64,000 nt of DNA, from the NCBI GenBank assembly GCA_036346395.1, contig CM070604.1:51663503-51727502 (forward strand), given 5' to 3'. The notes beneath the pieces were generated by a model that made no database searches, had not been told where the DNA came from, and saw only the letters and a program-made list of their open reading frames with translations. Positions 34,779 to 45,605 of this stretch are shown here, piece after piece. The stretch comes from Hsuehochloa calcarea. Lineage: Eukaryota > Streptophyta > Magnoliopsida > Poales > Poaceae. Made by a program: the position numbers and the translations under genes. Positions within the stretch are counted from its first letter, which is position 1, and each line of letters opens with the position of its first letter.

Positions 34779-36460
34779 GTTATGGTTACCTCTCCCGGAC
34801 GCGCAACTCGTCCTTAGCCGCCGCTGCCGGCTTCCCTTCTTCCCCGCCGCCACCGCTAGTACCGCTCTCCCTGGCCGTCATCGACGCCTCCAGATCCCGT
34901 GTCGTCGACGCCTCCATCGTTGTCGGTGACGCCTGAAGACCATCGTCCCCCTGTCGCCGATCCGTCGCACGGCTTCCTGTCGTCGCTTGAGGCCAAGTTC
35001 GCTGCTCGAGGCCGCAACGGATTACTGCTACGGATCGCCGCCGGAGCTCCTCGCCTCGTTCCTCGCCGCCGACCGCCGCGACGGCTTCCGTGGCCGATCC
35101 ACCGCACGGCTTCGCCGCCGCCGAGGCCGAAGTTCGTCTCCCAGAGGTCGGCAACGGATTACTCGCTACGGATCTGCCGCCGAGCCCTCTCGCCTCATCC
35201 CGCCGCCGATCCGCGCGACGGCTTCGTCGCCGATCCACCGCACGGCTTCCCATCGTCGCCTGAGGCCGAGTTCGTCGCCCAGAGGCCGGCAACGGATTAC
35301 CTGGCTACGGATCCGTTGCCGGAGCTCCTCTGCCTCGTCCCCCTATTGCCGATCCGCCGCACGGCTTCCCGTCGCTGATCCGCCGACACCGCGAGCCCTC
35401 CCGTCGTCCACTGTTCTCGCTGTCGCCAAGGAGCCGTCGGGCGCCCAACCAGCCGAGCCTTCCCCATCGCCACTACCGCCGCCGGCGAGTCCTCCGCCGC
35501 CGCCGCCGAAAGGGGGGAACCCTAGTCCCCCCCTCGTGTGCACGCGGTCGGAAGGCACAGGCCCATTAAAAAGGGGTCGTTTCGGCCGGCCCGTGAAGAA
35601 AGAGTTAAAAAAACGTCATTCTAACCGCCGCGCCATCCAGCGTCGCCTGTTAAACTTCGTTGCCTTGGTAGCCGCGCCGTCCAGCGCCGCCTACCAATGG
35701 GCACCGTTTCCCTCCTTCGCTGCCCGGTGATCTTCGATGGTGTTAATTACACCGATTTTGTGTCTCACATGCGCATCCACATGTGTGATCTTCGTCTCTG
35801 GGGCGTCGTCTCTAGCGATGTCACCTGCCCGCCTTGCTCTACTCCTCCGACGGAGCCTACGTCTGGCTCCTCGTCCATGTCGGTCGTCCTAGTGCCGTCA
35901 CATGCGCCACGCTGTCGCGTTGACCTGTCTCGCCTTGTTCGGGCCACGTCGCACGCATACGCCGTCTTTGCCGACGCCGTCGAGGCCGGCCGCATGCATA
36001 CACCCGCCGAGTCAGCCGCCTTCGCATGCATGCGCCGCACCGCCTCGTCACTCGCATGCGCCGCTACTCTCACGCATGCGTCTCCTCGACCTCACCTCGG
36101 CCATCTCCGGCGCCACATCGCTGCAAGCCGTGCCATGCATGCCGGCCATCGCATGCATGCGCCGCCTTGACATCGCCGTCCTCCGCTGCTCCACCGTCGG
36201 GGCCGTCGCTCGTCGACGTCGTGTTGCTGCGGCCGCCGTGTGCCGCCATGCTCCGCTGGCCACCACCTAGTCGAACCGCTGGACAGCGCCGCCCGAGGCT
36301 ACATGGAGCTGCTGTTGTGCCGAGCTTCCAGGCGTCGCTGCTGCTGCTGCTCGCTCCCCGCCGCAGCCTCTGGCCAGCTCGCCGAGCTGCTGCACTGCCG
36401 CTCCCAGGCGCTGCTCAGCTGCTGGGACTGCATGGCCGGCCGGCTGCATGCTTGAACAGC
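34779..36460 (+). pseudogene. Copia leader minisatellite and gag remnant, copy 1
   Basis: The leader is a GC-rich minisatellite (34925-35375) followed by a Pro-rich stretch. From 35697 the frame reads CPVIFDGVNYTDFVSHMRIH then DLRLWGVVS. This is the N-terminal Gag signature of plant copia elements (F-x-G-x-NY..W/F..R..H, LRLW). It continues into an Ala/His/Arg-rich, motif-free tail to a TAG at 36268 in one frame. No protease, integrase or RT is present, so this is a 5' fragment of a copia element. Confidence 0.7.
34925..35375. repeat. GC-rich minisatellite in the copia leader, copy 1
   Basis: Repeated words gccgatcc.ccgcacggcttcc, gcctgaggccgagttcgtc and ggcaacggattac recur with a period of roughly 120-145 bases. 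Copy 1 and copy 2 differ in the internal units, so the array has changed since the duplication or was misassembled. Confidence 0.75.
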
Positions 36461-36464
36461 ACCT

Positions 36465-38113
36465 CCAAGCTGTTGCCAAGTAGCACGCCAGCTCTATCTT
36501 CTTCCCATTTCTTTCTTTGCTCCCTTTTCTTTCTACACTACCGAACAAACACTACTAGCTATATCAAATGCTACAGTTCATCACATCTTCCTCCCTTCTT
36601 GCATGTTGTTCAAAAATGCTTGGATGCAAAAACTAGTGGTATGAATGGGAAGCTCTATAGACAATGAACGCGATGGTATAACATGCATCAGCAGGACTTT
36701 TGTTTTTGGAGGAGATTTGAAAGAGAGAAGGTGAGGAGATGAATTAGTATTACAACTCAAGTTGGAAGAACTAGTAGTGTTGGGGAGAAATGAATGGCAG
36801 TGAAAAGTTTCGGCTGGGCATGCAATAGGATTAAAGAAGTGGCATGAGCTCTCTTGGGGGTGGTTCGGCTGGTATGGAGCATCCGGTTGTGGTCTGGGGC
36901 ACAAAGCAAATGGCAGTGGGAAATGATGCTTTCAGCTAGGAAGAAATGACAGCACACGAGAAAGCTACTTTCGGCTGACAGCTCTGTTCTGCTGGGAAGA
37001 AAAAGGCAGTAGGAGGAATGGTGGGTTCGGCTGGGGCAAGGAAAAACTCAAGTGGCTGTGTGTTGCATGGATAAATGAAATGGAAGTGGAATACTATACT
37101 ACTAGCAGTAGCTCATGCATATACTATACTACTAGTACTAGCTCAAGCATATAAGTATATGCTATACTACTAGCAGCAGATTAAGATGAAATGGCAGGGA
37201 GTGTGGTGTCAGGCTGGGAAGGGAAAATTTCAAATGAACAGTAATTTCCGAATTTGCAAAATGGCTAAGGTGTTTAGGTCATTTTTAGATATAGTTTCTT
37301 AGCTCCAAAAATCACAAAAACTTTAGGGGAGGTTCCTGACATAATGTAGATGCTTAGGTAAAATTTTCAGAAATTTATCCAGAGTGTAATGCTCTCTAAA
37401 AATAGTTAAATTTACTGTTTGGTGGAAAATGATTAGCAGTATAGTTTTTCATCTCTTTTTCTTTTACGTTGCCCAAACGACCTTGCATGTGCAAACTGAT
37501 TATAGAAACGGAATGTCCTCGAGACAACGATCACGATGACATAACATGCGTTGCATGATTTTTAGTTTTTGGTTGAGATTGCGAGGAGAGAAGTTGGAAA
37601 AATAAAGAATGGATACACATGTATTTTATTTGCGAGTTCTTCCTCCTTTTCGCGAATTCGCTCAAACTGCTATGCATACGAAAATAAATTATAGAAATGG
37701 GTTGCTCGTGCGATGACGATCGCGTGGTATGACATGCATAGCTTGGTTTTGAAGTTTCAAATGAGATTTGAAGGAGAGAAGGCACAGGAGTTAGCGGTCG
37801 AAAATTGGAAGAGATGACCGAAAAAGAAGGGATACGCGGTCGTTTACGCCATGGCCGGTCGAATTGGAAAATGAGAACGATTTAACTAATGTATGCATCA
37901 TGATTTTTGAAATGCATGCGAAACGAAAACAAAATATTTAATTTAATTGCGATCGCTCAAACAATTTGATTTAACTTTAAATGCAACCTTTGAATGAATT
38001 AAATTTGATTTTTTTGAAGCAACATTTTAATTAAACACTGAAAAGTTTTAAAACAGAGTCAAAAATTTATTAAATCGCCTAGTTAAATATTAACATCCCG
38101 ATTCAAAATCGAT
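36465..38113 (+). mobile_element. Probable gypsy LTR remnant ending ggatgttaca, copy 1
   Basis: The right end (taaatattaacatcccgattc..gatgttaca) resembles the aggatgttaca end of the long LTR-like block at 22127 and is preceded by similar AT-rich DNA. No open frame or left LTR end is evident. Internal repeated words (tatactactagcag, ttcggctg) occur at 36960-37180. Assignment is by end similarity only. Confidence 0.4.
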
Positions 38114-39120
38114 GTTACATCTATGACCACTCAGATCTCTATCCGACCAGATTGTACATAGTCTCAACCAGTTCGTAACACCTTGCGACCAGGTTTCGAC
38201 CAGACTACGACCAGCTCGTATCTCTATACGACCAGGTCATATTTGGTCTCGACCACCAGAACTCCTTACGACTGTGTTTCAACCACTTAGTGATCATGTT
38301 CGACCAACCTACGACCACCAGTATCTCCATACGACTAGTCCGATTTGATCAAACCGAAAGATGTGCTCATGTATTCTCCTTTTGCCTCACGATATCCGGT
38401 TGAACTCCAGGTGAGATGATGTGTCATCCATGGACTGTTCAATACTTTCTCGATCAAGTATCGGATAACTTCATATGGTCGAACTCTTCGATCACCAGTG
38501 GCATGACCATGCACTTTCCTTATCCGACTACATCGAGGGGCTCATGATATCTCTCCTGTTATGTTAGGAGGGTAAATCTCATATCCACCAATACATTCTT
38601 TCGTATGTTTCAGAGCATACCTGTAAGCTACCTTTATAACTACCCAGTTACTGAGTAGTGTTTGGCAATCCCAAAGTGTACTCTTACACATGTAGAAAAT
38701 TATGCTGATATCAGGTCTAAGGATTATACATTATCATTGCTTGAGGCCAACTAATGACACATGAAATCATAACAATATCAACAGTGTTTCAAGGTAGATC
38801 AATCTAACACCATATTCTCCAACATGTGTTTACATTATTGATTCGATATCCTTATATCCATAGCCATGAAATATGGCCATTAATCAATACATGTCTTTGG
38901 TCGATAGAGTCATTAGTGTTTCAACCAAAGGACATCCACCGTAGATACATTTAAAACGACATCATCATAAGTTAAAAGAGATTCACTAACAAATCACATA
39001 CTCGTTAATCTTTATAACCGATAGTTCATTCAAGAAACATAATAACACATATTCAATAACACATAAATATAAACGTGAAACAATCATTCCTATAATAACC
39101 TCTAGGGTACGTCACCAATA
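38114..39120 (-). mobile_element. BARE/Angela/RIRE1-like copia LTR, minus strand, copy 1
   Basis: On the minus strand it opens with ggtgacgtaccctagaggttattata, similar to the start of BARE-type LTRs. It contains the gtaactgggtagttataaag, ctacaggta-like and gagagatatct..gagcccctcg passages in the order known for these LTRs. The 3' end of the LTR is cut at 38113 by the gypsy remnant. 38116-38340 holds cgaccag..cgtat..atacgacc repeats. Compared with copy 2 this copy is altered at most CAG/CTG sites. Its transcription direction is away from the neighbouring gene. Confidence 0.7.
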
Positions 39121-39261
39121 ACCGATCGATACGTGTCCGATCTAAGTATGAACCCGACCCAACATGTCAATCGCCTGCACATATGCTATGTTTCCTTTCC
39201 TTGCAAGGCAAGCATCGTCCAAGATACGCTGCAGGTAGTCCAGCTCGCACGGCAAAGCCCG

Positions 39262-39629
39262 ATGGAGAGAGGCGACGGCGGCGACGGGGCGCTCGTCCCC
39301 ACGGGGATCATCATTTTAACCCTGACCTCCGCCGTGGCCGTCTACAGAGCGGCGGGGGACGTCGGCTCGACGGCTTTCGTGGCAGCCAGCTACGCCGCTC
39401 TGCTGCTTCTCTTCCGCAGCCTTCGGGCCTACGAGCGCGCGCCGCCGGGGCAGTCGACGAAAGGAGCGGCTGAAACGCCAAGTTTGGGCACTCTGCACGC
39501 TGCTCACCGTGCTGTTTGCGTGGAAGGTGGCTGCTGTGATGCCGTGGCCCGTGGCGGCGGTCGTCTGGGCTCTCGCTGCTGCCACCGCGCTCGGCGGCTT
39601 CGTTGGGTTGTTCCGTCACCCTGAATTGA
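39262..39629 (+). pseudogene. DUF6490-like small membrane protein, copy 1, frameshifted as written
   Basis: Counterpart of the intact gene at 59955-60320, beginning at the same ATG (MERGDGG). Three single bases are missing relative to copy 2: one in a G run near 39450 (gccgggg versus gccggggg), one in gaaagg near 39467, and one in the C run before the stop (caccctga versus cacccctga). The first shift destroys helices 3 and 4 in the main frame, which then ends at 39624; the last removes the stop from the correct frame. All three lie in homopolymers, so sequencing error is a real alternative to pseudogenisation. Confidence 0.7.
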
Positions 39630-42588
39630 TCGGTAGTTCAATACAAATATATAGCCGACTCCTTATTGATGTGCGTCGGGACGTCCATGCAGCTTATTCT
39701 ATGTTTGGTAAGATTGTCGGTTACTCCAAGTAATAAAGGATTGATGCATATATTCTGAATTGTCACCTTGCATACTATATGCAATTTATTATAACTATTC
39801 TTATTGTTTAATTTGCATTTTGCTTTGTGCTGTCATATAACTATTCTTATTTTTCGATTATATATTTAAATATGGGACTTCTCTTGTACTCTGTTTCACA
39901 CTCAGGTGAAAAAAAAATGATTTGCAGTCTTTCTTTTTTTAGTGAACGCACTCTGCATTTGTTTATGATGAATAGTTGGCTTATGCAAAGTTTCCAGAAT
40001 ACCTCTTTTCTCTTGTGTTCTTGGGATTTGTGTAAAAAAAAACAGATCTAGGATCATTCCGGCCAAGCTCTCAAACTTTTGTGTGTATTGCTTATATTTT
40101 TTCCTTATAGTTATGTATCATATGTTGTTATGCACATCAACACTGCTTCAGGGTGAAAAATTATCCTTTGCAAGAAACATTCTGTACATATAGACACACT
40201 TTGTACATTTTATCTTGGGAAAATGCTGGTGAATACCAGAAGACGTGCTGGATCATGCTGTGCATTTGTTGCAAGAATTGGCTTTTGCAACAAGTGATGC
40301 TTAGTTCCACAGTTATCTAGCTATGTTTGAAATTTGCTGAAATGCTGACCCTTTAGCATGGTAGTTTTTTCAAGAATAAGTTATGCTTTGTTTCCAGCCT
40401 GCGTACCGTGATAAAAGCAAACATAAGTTGCGACTGGTGACTGTCCTTTTTATTCTGTTAGTACTTTCCTGTTGGATTGATCTCGGCTAACTGCTGATAC
40501 CGAGTCTCACGGGCATAACCCACCTTCGCGTCCTGATCGGGGGCGACTCCAACTTAGTTTTGGTTTCGATCCCGGTCATCTTAGCGCTACAAAAACAGAG
40601 GGATATGGCAGGGTTTTGAGCGCGAGCAGTTCAAGCCCAAGAAATCCCATACAGACGCCCGATCGGTAACGTGCGCTGAGGTGAACGAAGGCTGTAACCC
40701 ATCGTCATCACCGTGACGCCGCCGTCACTCTCACACCTTCCCGCGACTCAGGCCGGCGTCACGGCGCTCAGATCTGCGCCGACCCCGACCGAACTATCAA
40801 TCACGATGACGTCTTCATCATCGGATATGTGTTAACGCTTCCGCATCTAATGTTTTGTTGTGGTGTTCAACGATTGATTAGGGTTAATGTTATTAGATCA
40901 TGTTTTTAGTCTCGGTTTTAATCTAATATTTCCTTGATTCTGGACAAACTAACATTTGATGGTGGATGGCTTTGTTTTCATGACATGTGCTGTAGTTACG
41001 TATGGATGGCTTTGTTTCATGTGGTGTGACTAATAGCTTCGATTTACGTTTCATTTTATAAGCATGTCATCCTGTTTATTTGCAAGTTGCAAGTACCGAA
41101 AGTGATTCACTGACCTTAAACTGTTCTCACAAAGGTACGCACTGTCGATGTGGTGGGTGGCAACCGTACTCAAAGATCATCAGAGCTGCTGTTAGATCAT
41201 GATCCCTCAGCTCTACAGTAACGATTAAATATGCAGTCTTCCATGCATGTGTTTTGTCATATGGATCTGTATTTCAGTTGTGGCTTCTATCAATCACCCC
41301 TTCTGTAAGAAATGAAGGATTGATGCATATATTCTGAATTGTCACCTTGCATACTATGCAGTTTATTATCTTGTGAATACAGGCAGTGAATAATATTGTC
41401 CAAACTATAGTTTTTTTTTTCCATTATGCATGTTTGGGATGTAATGTAAAGATAGAAACATACTAATGCTTCCCTCTATTGGAAGGTTCAATCCTTAATA
41501 TCCATTGGAGCATTGGGGTTACTATAGCTGCTCCAAATAGCGCGAACCTGGTTGAACCATTCCAGCCTCTGCCAGCATTGGTTAGGGTCGGGGCGCACCT
41601 GCCCCTTAACCACACACACCCCTACTTATTTGTCCGCGCGATTACTTGTTATTTTTGAACAGTGTCCTTCGTTTGTTTCGGAAAGCACTTCTGAACAATG
41701 CATCGATCCGATGATTTATTCTTGCAGGACGTTGAATGAGGTGATATGTATATGTGCTGCGCGCGCGTACGTGCTCTGCCGTGCGTACTCTTGAACTATT
41801 GTATTGTATGGCGATCAAGGATTATATTCGAGCGTCGATTCGTCTGTGTGTGTGTGTATATGCTTAACTTTGGAAGATCATAGTCATGATAATAGCTGCA
41901 TGGCTGTAGATGATTTCACTGTAAGTCGAGCTGGATATACGAATTGAGTGTTCTGTTGCTTCATTGTAATTTGATTCAACCATTCAAGATTATTTGAGAT
42001 AAGAGATTTTTTTCATCGAAGTTGTGCTCTGCCTTGAAGGCTTGAATAACCACCCTAATAGCGGAACAACCCAAAGTTTCTGAAAATTTTGGATTTGTGA
42101 AGTTGTTGTCTTAAGTTTGAATTCTTGCCCAATTCGGAAACTTCCAAACCTCATCCGCTTTCCTCTTTTGGCAAATCCATTTTCCTTTGCTGAAAACGCC
42201 CTCTCCAAAAAACCGCCTCCACCCCTGTTCACTCTGCTCACACGTCACACCGTCACTCGCCGCTGCTCGTCTTCTCACGGCCACTCGTCTTCTCACCGCC
42301 CCCGCTCCGTGTCAAGCTCCAGTAACCGCCACCTCCTCGTCCACCTTCGCCGCACCATTAATGGTCCATACCAAGACCGCCGCCTCGCCGCCGCGCTTAG
42401 CTCTCGCACCACCGCATGTGTCGCGTTCGACTTTGCCACCGCCGACGCCTCGCGCCGTGAAGCTCCTCGCCACCACGCTACCATCGTACATCCACCTTAA
42501 CTCCGACGGCGCCAATCCACTCCATCGCACACGCCGCCACGTGCCATGTTCGCTCGAGCTATGCACTGGCGCCACCGACTCTTCGCAC
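39630..42588. other. 3' flank and intergenic region, copy 1
   Basis: No further gene is supported. A 60-base segment (aaggattgatgcatatattctg...) occurs at 39736 and again at 41314. 40490-40850 contains a GC-rich stretch with caatcacgatgacgtcttcatcatcgg-like sequence that resembles TE DNA. TG and CG microsatellites occur at 41760-41860. Confidence 0.4.
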
Positions 42589-42596
42589 TATAAAAG
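42589..42596 (+). promoter_or_regulatory. TATA-like box, copy 1
   Basis: tataaaag in cactataaaagccc, preceded by Pro/Ala-rich-coding-like GC-rich DNA and followed by C-rich sequence. The same site is at 63290-63297. The transcript it might serve is not identified; an LTR or a lost gene are both possible. Confidence 0.35.
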
Positions 42597-42822
42597 CCCA
42601 CCAACCTGCGTCTACTTCACACCAAAGACCTCCCGAACCCCACCCCCACCACCTTTCTTCCCCAACGCTGGTGAATCATAGGAATTTCCGCCACCCAACC
42701 TTTCTTCCCCGATGAGCCTGAAGGCAATACCATCGCCACCAACTCACCCTTCACCTCCCAACCACGTCACAACCACCGCGTCTCCACCCCGAAACTTTCC
42801 CCCAATCCCTCCACCTATATCC

Positions 42823-43804
42823 TCGCCGCCACCGTCTTCCACCGCCACGCCACTCACGGTTCACGTGGCTAGGCCGCCTTAGTGCATCCCACACCCCACT
42901 GCCACCTCCCCCACAATCCCCTTCACTCACTAGTGCTCGAGCCCCGACCAATTTGGCCAGAGCATCACCGAATCGCCACCGCCTTCTTCCTCTTCTCCGC
43001 CTTGCGCCACCGCGACCGCCACCCCATCCCTGAGCCACCACCGTTGGCGCAAAACCCAAACATGGGTTACACACGTTGGTGATGCACTCCGTACCACCCG
43101 GCGCTAAAGCCGCCACATTCACCATCAGCACCGTTGCCGTCAGCTAGAGCACGCTCTGGCTCAAAGCCGAGCGTAGCTCAAGCTGCCTAGAGCTGGGCCT
43201 TAGGATTGGACCAAGAGGCCAAACGCCCAATGAATGTTGGGCTTAGCCCAACACTATGCTAAAACCCTATTTCAGTCTAGCCAGCTACTATTCATCAAGC
43301 CCAACACTAATTAGACCTATTACTATTCATAGCCCAGAAACCTACCGCTATTTATCTAGCCCGATCCATTATGAATAGTAAAAGCCCATTACTATTCACC
43401 CAAACCCAAAAAGACACAGACACACACATACCTTCTACTCTCGGGTAGTTACTCCCACCTCTGATATACCACCTAAAAGAACTTGACATACTCCTTTACC
43501 ACTTTGGGTACACTTATATACTAATTATAAGATACTTCGATACGAACCATACAAAAAATTTACAAGAGAGTCTATAGTTTTTAGCATATTTTGTAAATAC
43601 CTTCATATTCGCACATAAAAAGGAGTATGCCTAAAAAATTGTACATATCACCCATAAAAAGGTGAAAATACCACATAAGTGATATTATATACTCGTATAT
43701 TACACATACATACTCTCAGTTGCACAAGATACTCTCTACGTTGTGAGATACAGAATAGGGAGTAACAACTCCCGAGAGTAGAAAAAAGCTTCCAATATAT
43801 ATAG
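42823..43804. other. 982-bp block present only at the end of copy 1
   Basis: Copy 2 jumps from the end of the shared sequence straight to the plastid-like segment, whereas here about 982 bases intervene. The block continues the same C-rich DNA, then has repeated tactattca..gccca words (43260-43400), then a MITE-like element. Frames of up to 126 codons are compositional. Confidence 0.7.
43433..43783. mobile_element. 351-bp MITE-like element
   Basis: The ends are inverted repeats: ttctactctcggg at 43433-43445 and cccgagagtagaa at 43771-43783 are perfect complements. The similarity extends inward (gtagttactccc versus gggagtaacaact, with a small mismatch). The interior is AT-rich and non-coding. 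I could not see a target-site duplication, so the superfamily is open. Confidence 0.7.
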
Positions 43805-44258
43805 AACCAAGGAATCTGTTAGAAATGTTTTGAAATGGATATTGTTCTCTCTTTGATCAGGGATTGCTATATGAAAAGAAGTGGAGTTTGAAAAAGGGAA
43901 CAGAATGGTCAAACTAGAACTGCTAGAGGAACGAATTTTCAATAGCATAACTTGGGCTCCTAGAATATGGCACCCTTGGGACAATCTATTTGATAGCAGG
44001 GTTTTGTTCCGAAGCAAAGATATCCGCGGAGGCCGGTTTGTTCATCCTATTCTGATATTCAGGACCAAGAGGTACTGGATTCTCTTTCGGATAGGCCCTG
44101 AAAGGAGAAGAAAGGCTCAAATGCCAACGAACCTTTGTCTATTCTCTAATTCACTCGATCCGATAGTACCCATTTTTGAAATGTCCAGTGCCAAAGTCAC
44201 TGAATGGGTAAGTCACCAATCCAATCCCTTTGACAAATCAAGTGTCATACTAGATATC

Positions 44259-44295
<37 letters not shown>

Positions 44296-44402
44296 ATTTT
44301 TTGTTGGGAAATTCAAATGAATCATTGAGTGAAAAAGGAGCAAAGAATGACAAAAGATGAGACTCTACTAGTCTTCACTCTTGTGGTTTCCTCGGTTTCT
44401 GT
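43805..44402 (+). pseudogene. Plastid-derived segment (NUPT) A: ycf2-like remnant and start of ycf73
   Basis: Frames here contain SITWAPRIW.PWDNLFD, close to the C-terminal WAPRIWRP..FLFDC motif of plastid Ycf2, and an upstream GLLYEK that fits the preceding part of that protein in another frame. At 44347 an ATG opens MTKDETLLVFTLVVSSVSVF, which matches the N-terminus of grass plastid Ycf73 as I remember it. In grasses ycf2 is itself a remnant, so this is a nuclear copy of the plastid inverted-repeat region. Relative to NUPT B it has more changes (WHPW for WRPW) and an expanded AT run. Confidence 0.75.
44257..44294. repeat. (AT)n(AG)n microsatellite within NUPT A
   Basis: About 14 AT units followed by five AG units. 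NUPT B has only a short tatatata at the matching place, so this run expanded after the copies separated. Confidence 0.9.
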
Positions 44403-44415
44403 TTTCCTGTTTGGG
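44347..44415 (+). pseudogene. ycf73: ycf73 N-terminal fragment fused to nuclear sequence
   Basis: Twenty-three codons run from ATG to ..SVSVFLFG, matching the start of the grass plastid ycf73 frame. The last 13 bases (tttcctgtttggg, 44403-44415) are also the first bases of the duplicated nuclear unit, seen at 23715-23727. After that the frame enters nuclear sequence. The plastid gene is about 249 codons, so more than 90% is missing. Confidence 0.7.
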
Positions 44416-45100
44416 AGGCGCATAGTACCTGTGTCTCTGTCTCCTGTGCACACGTTGATTGTTGTCTTTGCTTGTCGGTCGTAAGTCACTTGAGGATTTC
44501 AACAGCCATCGTTGAATTGTTTAGTGCCTCAACACAGGGTGCATTGATCACTAGGTGTTGGCTGCTACGATTTGTTTATTGCATCCACAGTGAGTTCCTT
44601 CGTTAGTTTATGCTTGACTAATTGGTGTTGACTGCCAACTGTTTATTGCATCTCACTATTTACTGACGAAAGTGACGCTGGAAAATTTCAACATCAATTT
44701 TCTATTTTGTTCTTTGCTGCCGAGAGGGCTTCCAGCCGGCACTTCATCGTGGTTGCATGGCAAATCAGTCAACTCTTCCTCTGTTTGTTGCGTGGGTGGT
44801 CAAGCCAGCATACTGTTGTCTCTTGATTGCTGAACATTGACATTAAGTGTCAATTCCTGTCCCTACCGAAAGTCACATTGGTGAATCCAATGTCAATTGT
44901 CGAGTTGATAATTGCATATAAACTGAGTTCATCATTAGTTGGTTCTGCTGTCCTGTGGTTTAAATAATCTGATCAGTTTTGGTGCTGTTGTGATGTCTTT
45001 GAAGGAGAGCTTTGGAAATTGAGTTTTAACGTTCTGTACGGAAAGGAAAGCTTCGATGTGGATTTAACTTTTCACTCTCGCTGCAAAATGAGGGAAAAAT

Positions 45101-45605
45101 TTACGCCATGTTGATTGATCGTGATAGTTCGATTAATGCTACTAGTTGAGAAGTTGAAGTTGTCGATGATATTGCATCCGCAACCCTATATCATGAAGTG
45201 GTATTCCAGCGTGTTCAAGATCACGAATCAAGTCAATGTACTATTCTCATTTGGCAAATTTTCTTGCGATGATTTGTATGATGTTATACCAGTCGCTATG
45301 GTTTCATGTCATCTATTGTTGGGAGAATTGTGGTGCATGGAACAAGGTGCCGCTACACAGAATTGGCGCACCTAGGATTGTACCTTTACATGGAAGGGTA
45401 CATTGATCCGTTTGCTTCACATGGATGTCCTATTGATTCAAGGTGAATGGAATAAGAAGTTGCTAGAAAGGAGGGCGCGGGAAGAAGAGAAGAAGAAGGC
45501 CCAAACTGCTGAAATTTTTTCAACCCCCGTGCAAACTACAGAAGATGGTAACAAAACCATCTCGAAACTGAGCACGGTTTCGCTTGAAGGGAGGAGGATA
45601 ATGCG
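45101..45605 (+). pseudogene. Gypsy protease and linker fragment, copy 2
   Basis: As copy 1, with LFSFGKFSCDDLYDVIPV and CHLLLGELW. Here the linker frame 45403-45612 is open from MIRLLHMDVLL to the end because a TGG codon replaces copy 1's TAG. It is still a fragment, with no RT. Confidence 0.65.

Larger units (their letters stand above)
23715..42822 (+). repeat. Segmental duplication, copy 1
   Basis: About 19.1 kb nearly identical to 44403-63511 in the same orientation, with an offset of 20,648-20,693 bases along its length. Differences are mostly 1-4 base indels, plus a 29-base block present here near 29410, a 13-base block present only in copy 2 near 52025, and changes in GC-rich minisatellite DNA. 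Left of 23715 the copies differ completely. The right limit is where copy 2 jumps to plastid-like DNA. Confidence 0.95.

Noticed and set aside
34786..36667. Several overlapping frames of 100-250 codons in the copia leader and gag region
   Set aside because: GC-rich minisatellite DNA gives long frames on both strands. Only the short Gag-like segment near 35697-35820 has recognisable protein sequence.
42117..43131. Pro/Ala/Thr-rich frames of 120-165 codons and their reverse-strand partners
   Set aside because: Compositional. The frames are not conserved between the two copies because of indels, and no domain is visible.
43805..44402. Possibility that the ycf2-like frame is a working nuclear gene
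   Set aside because: Grass plastids carry only a remnant of ycf2. The frame is out of phase with its own upstream part and lacks most of the protein.
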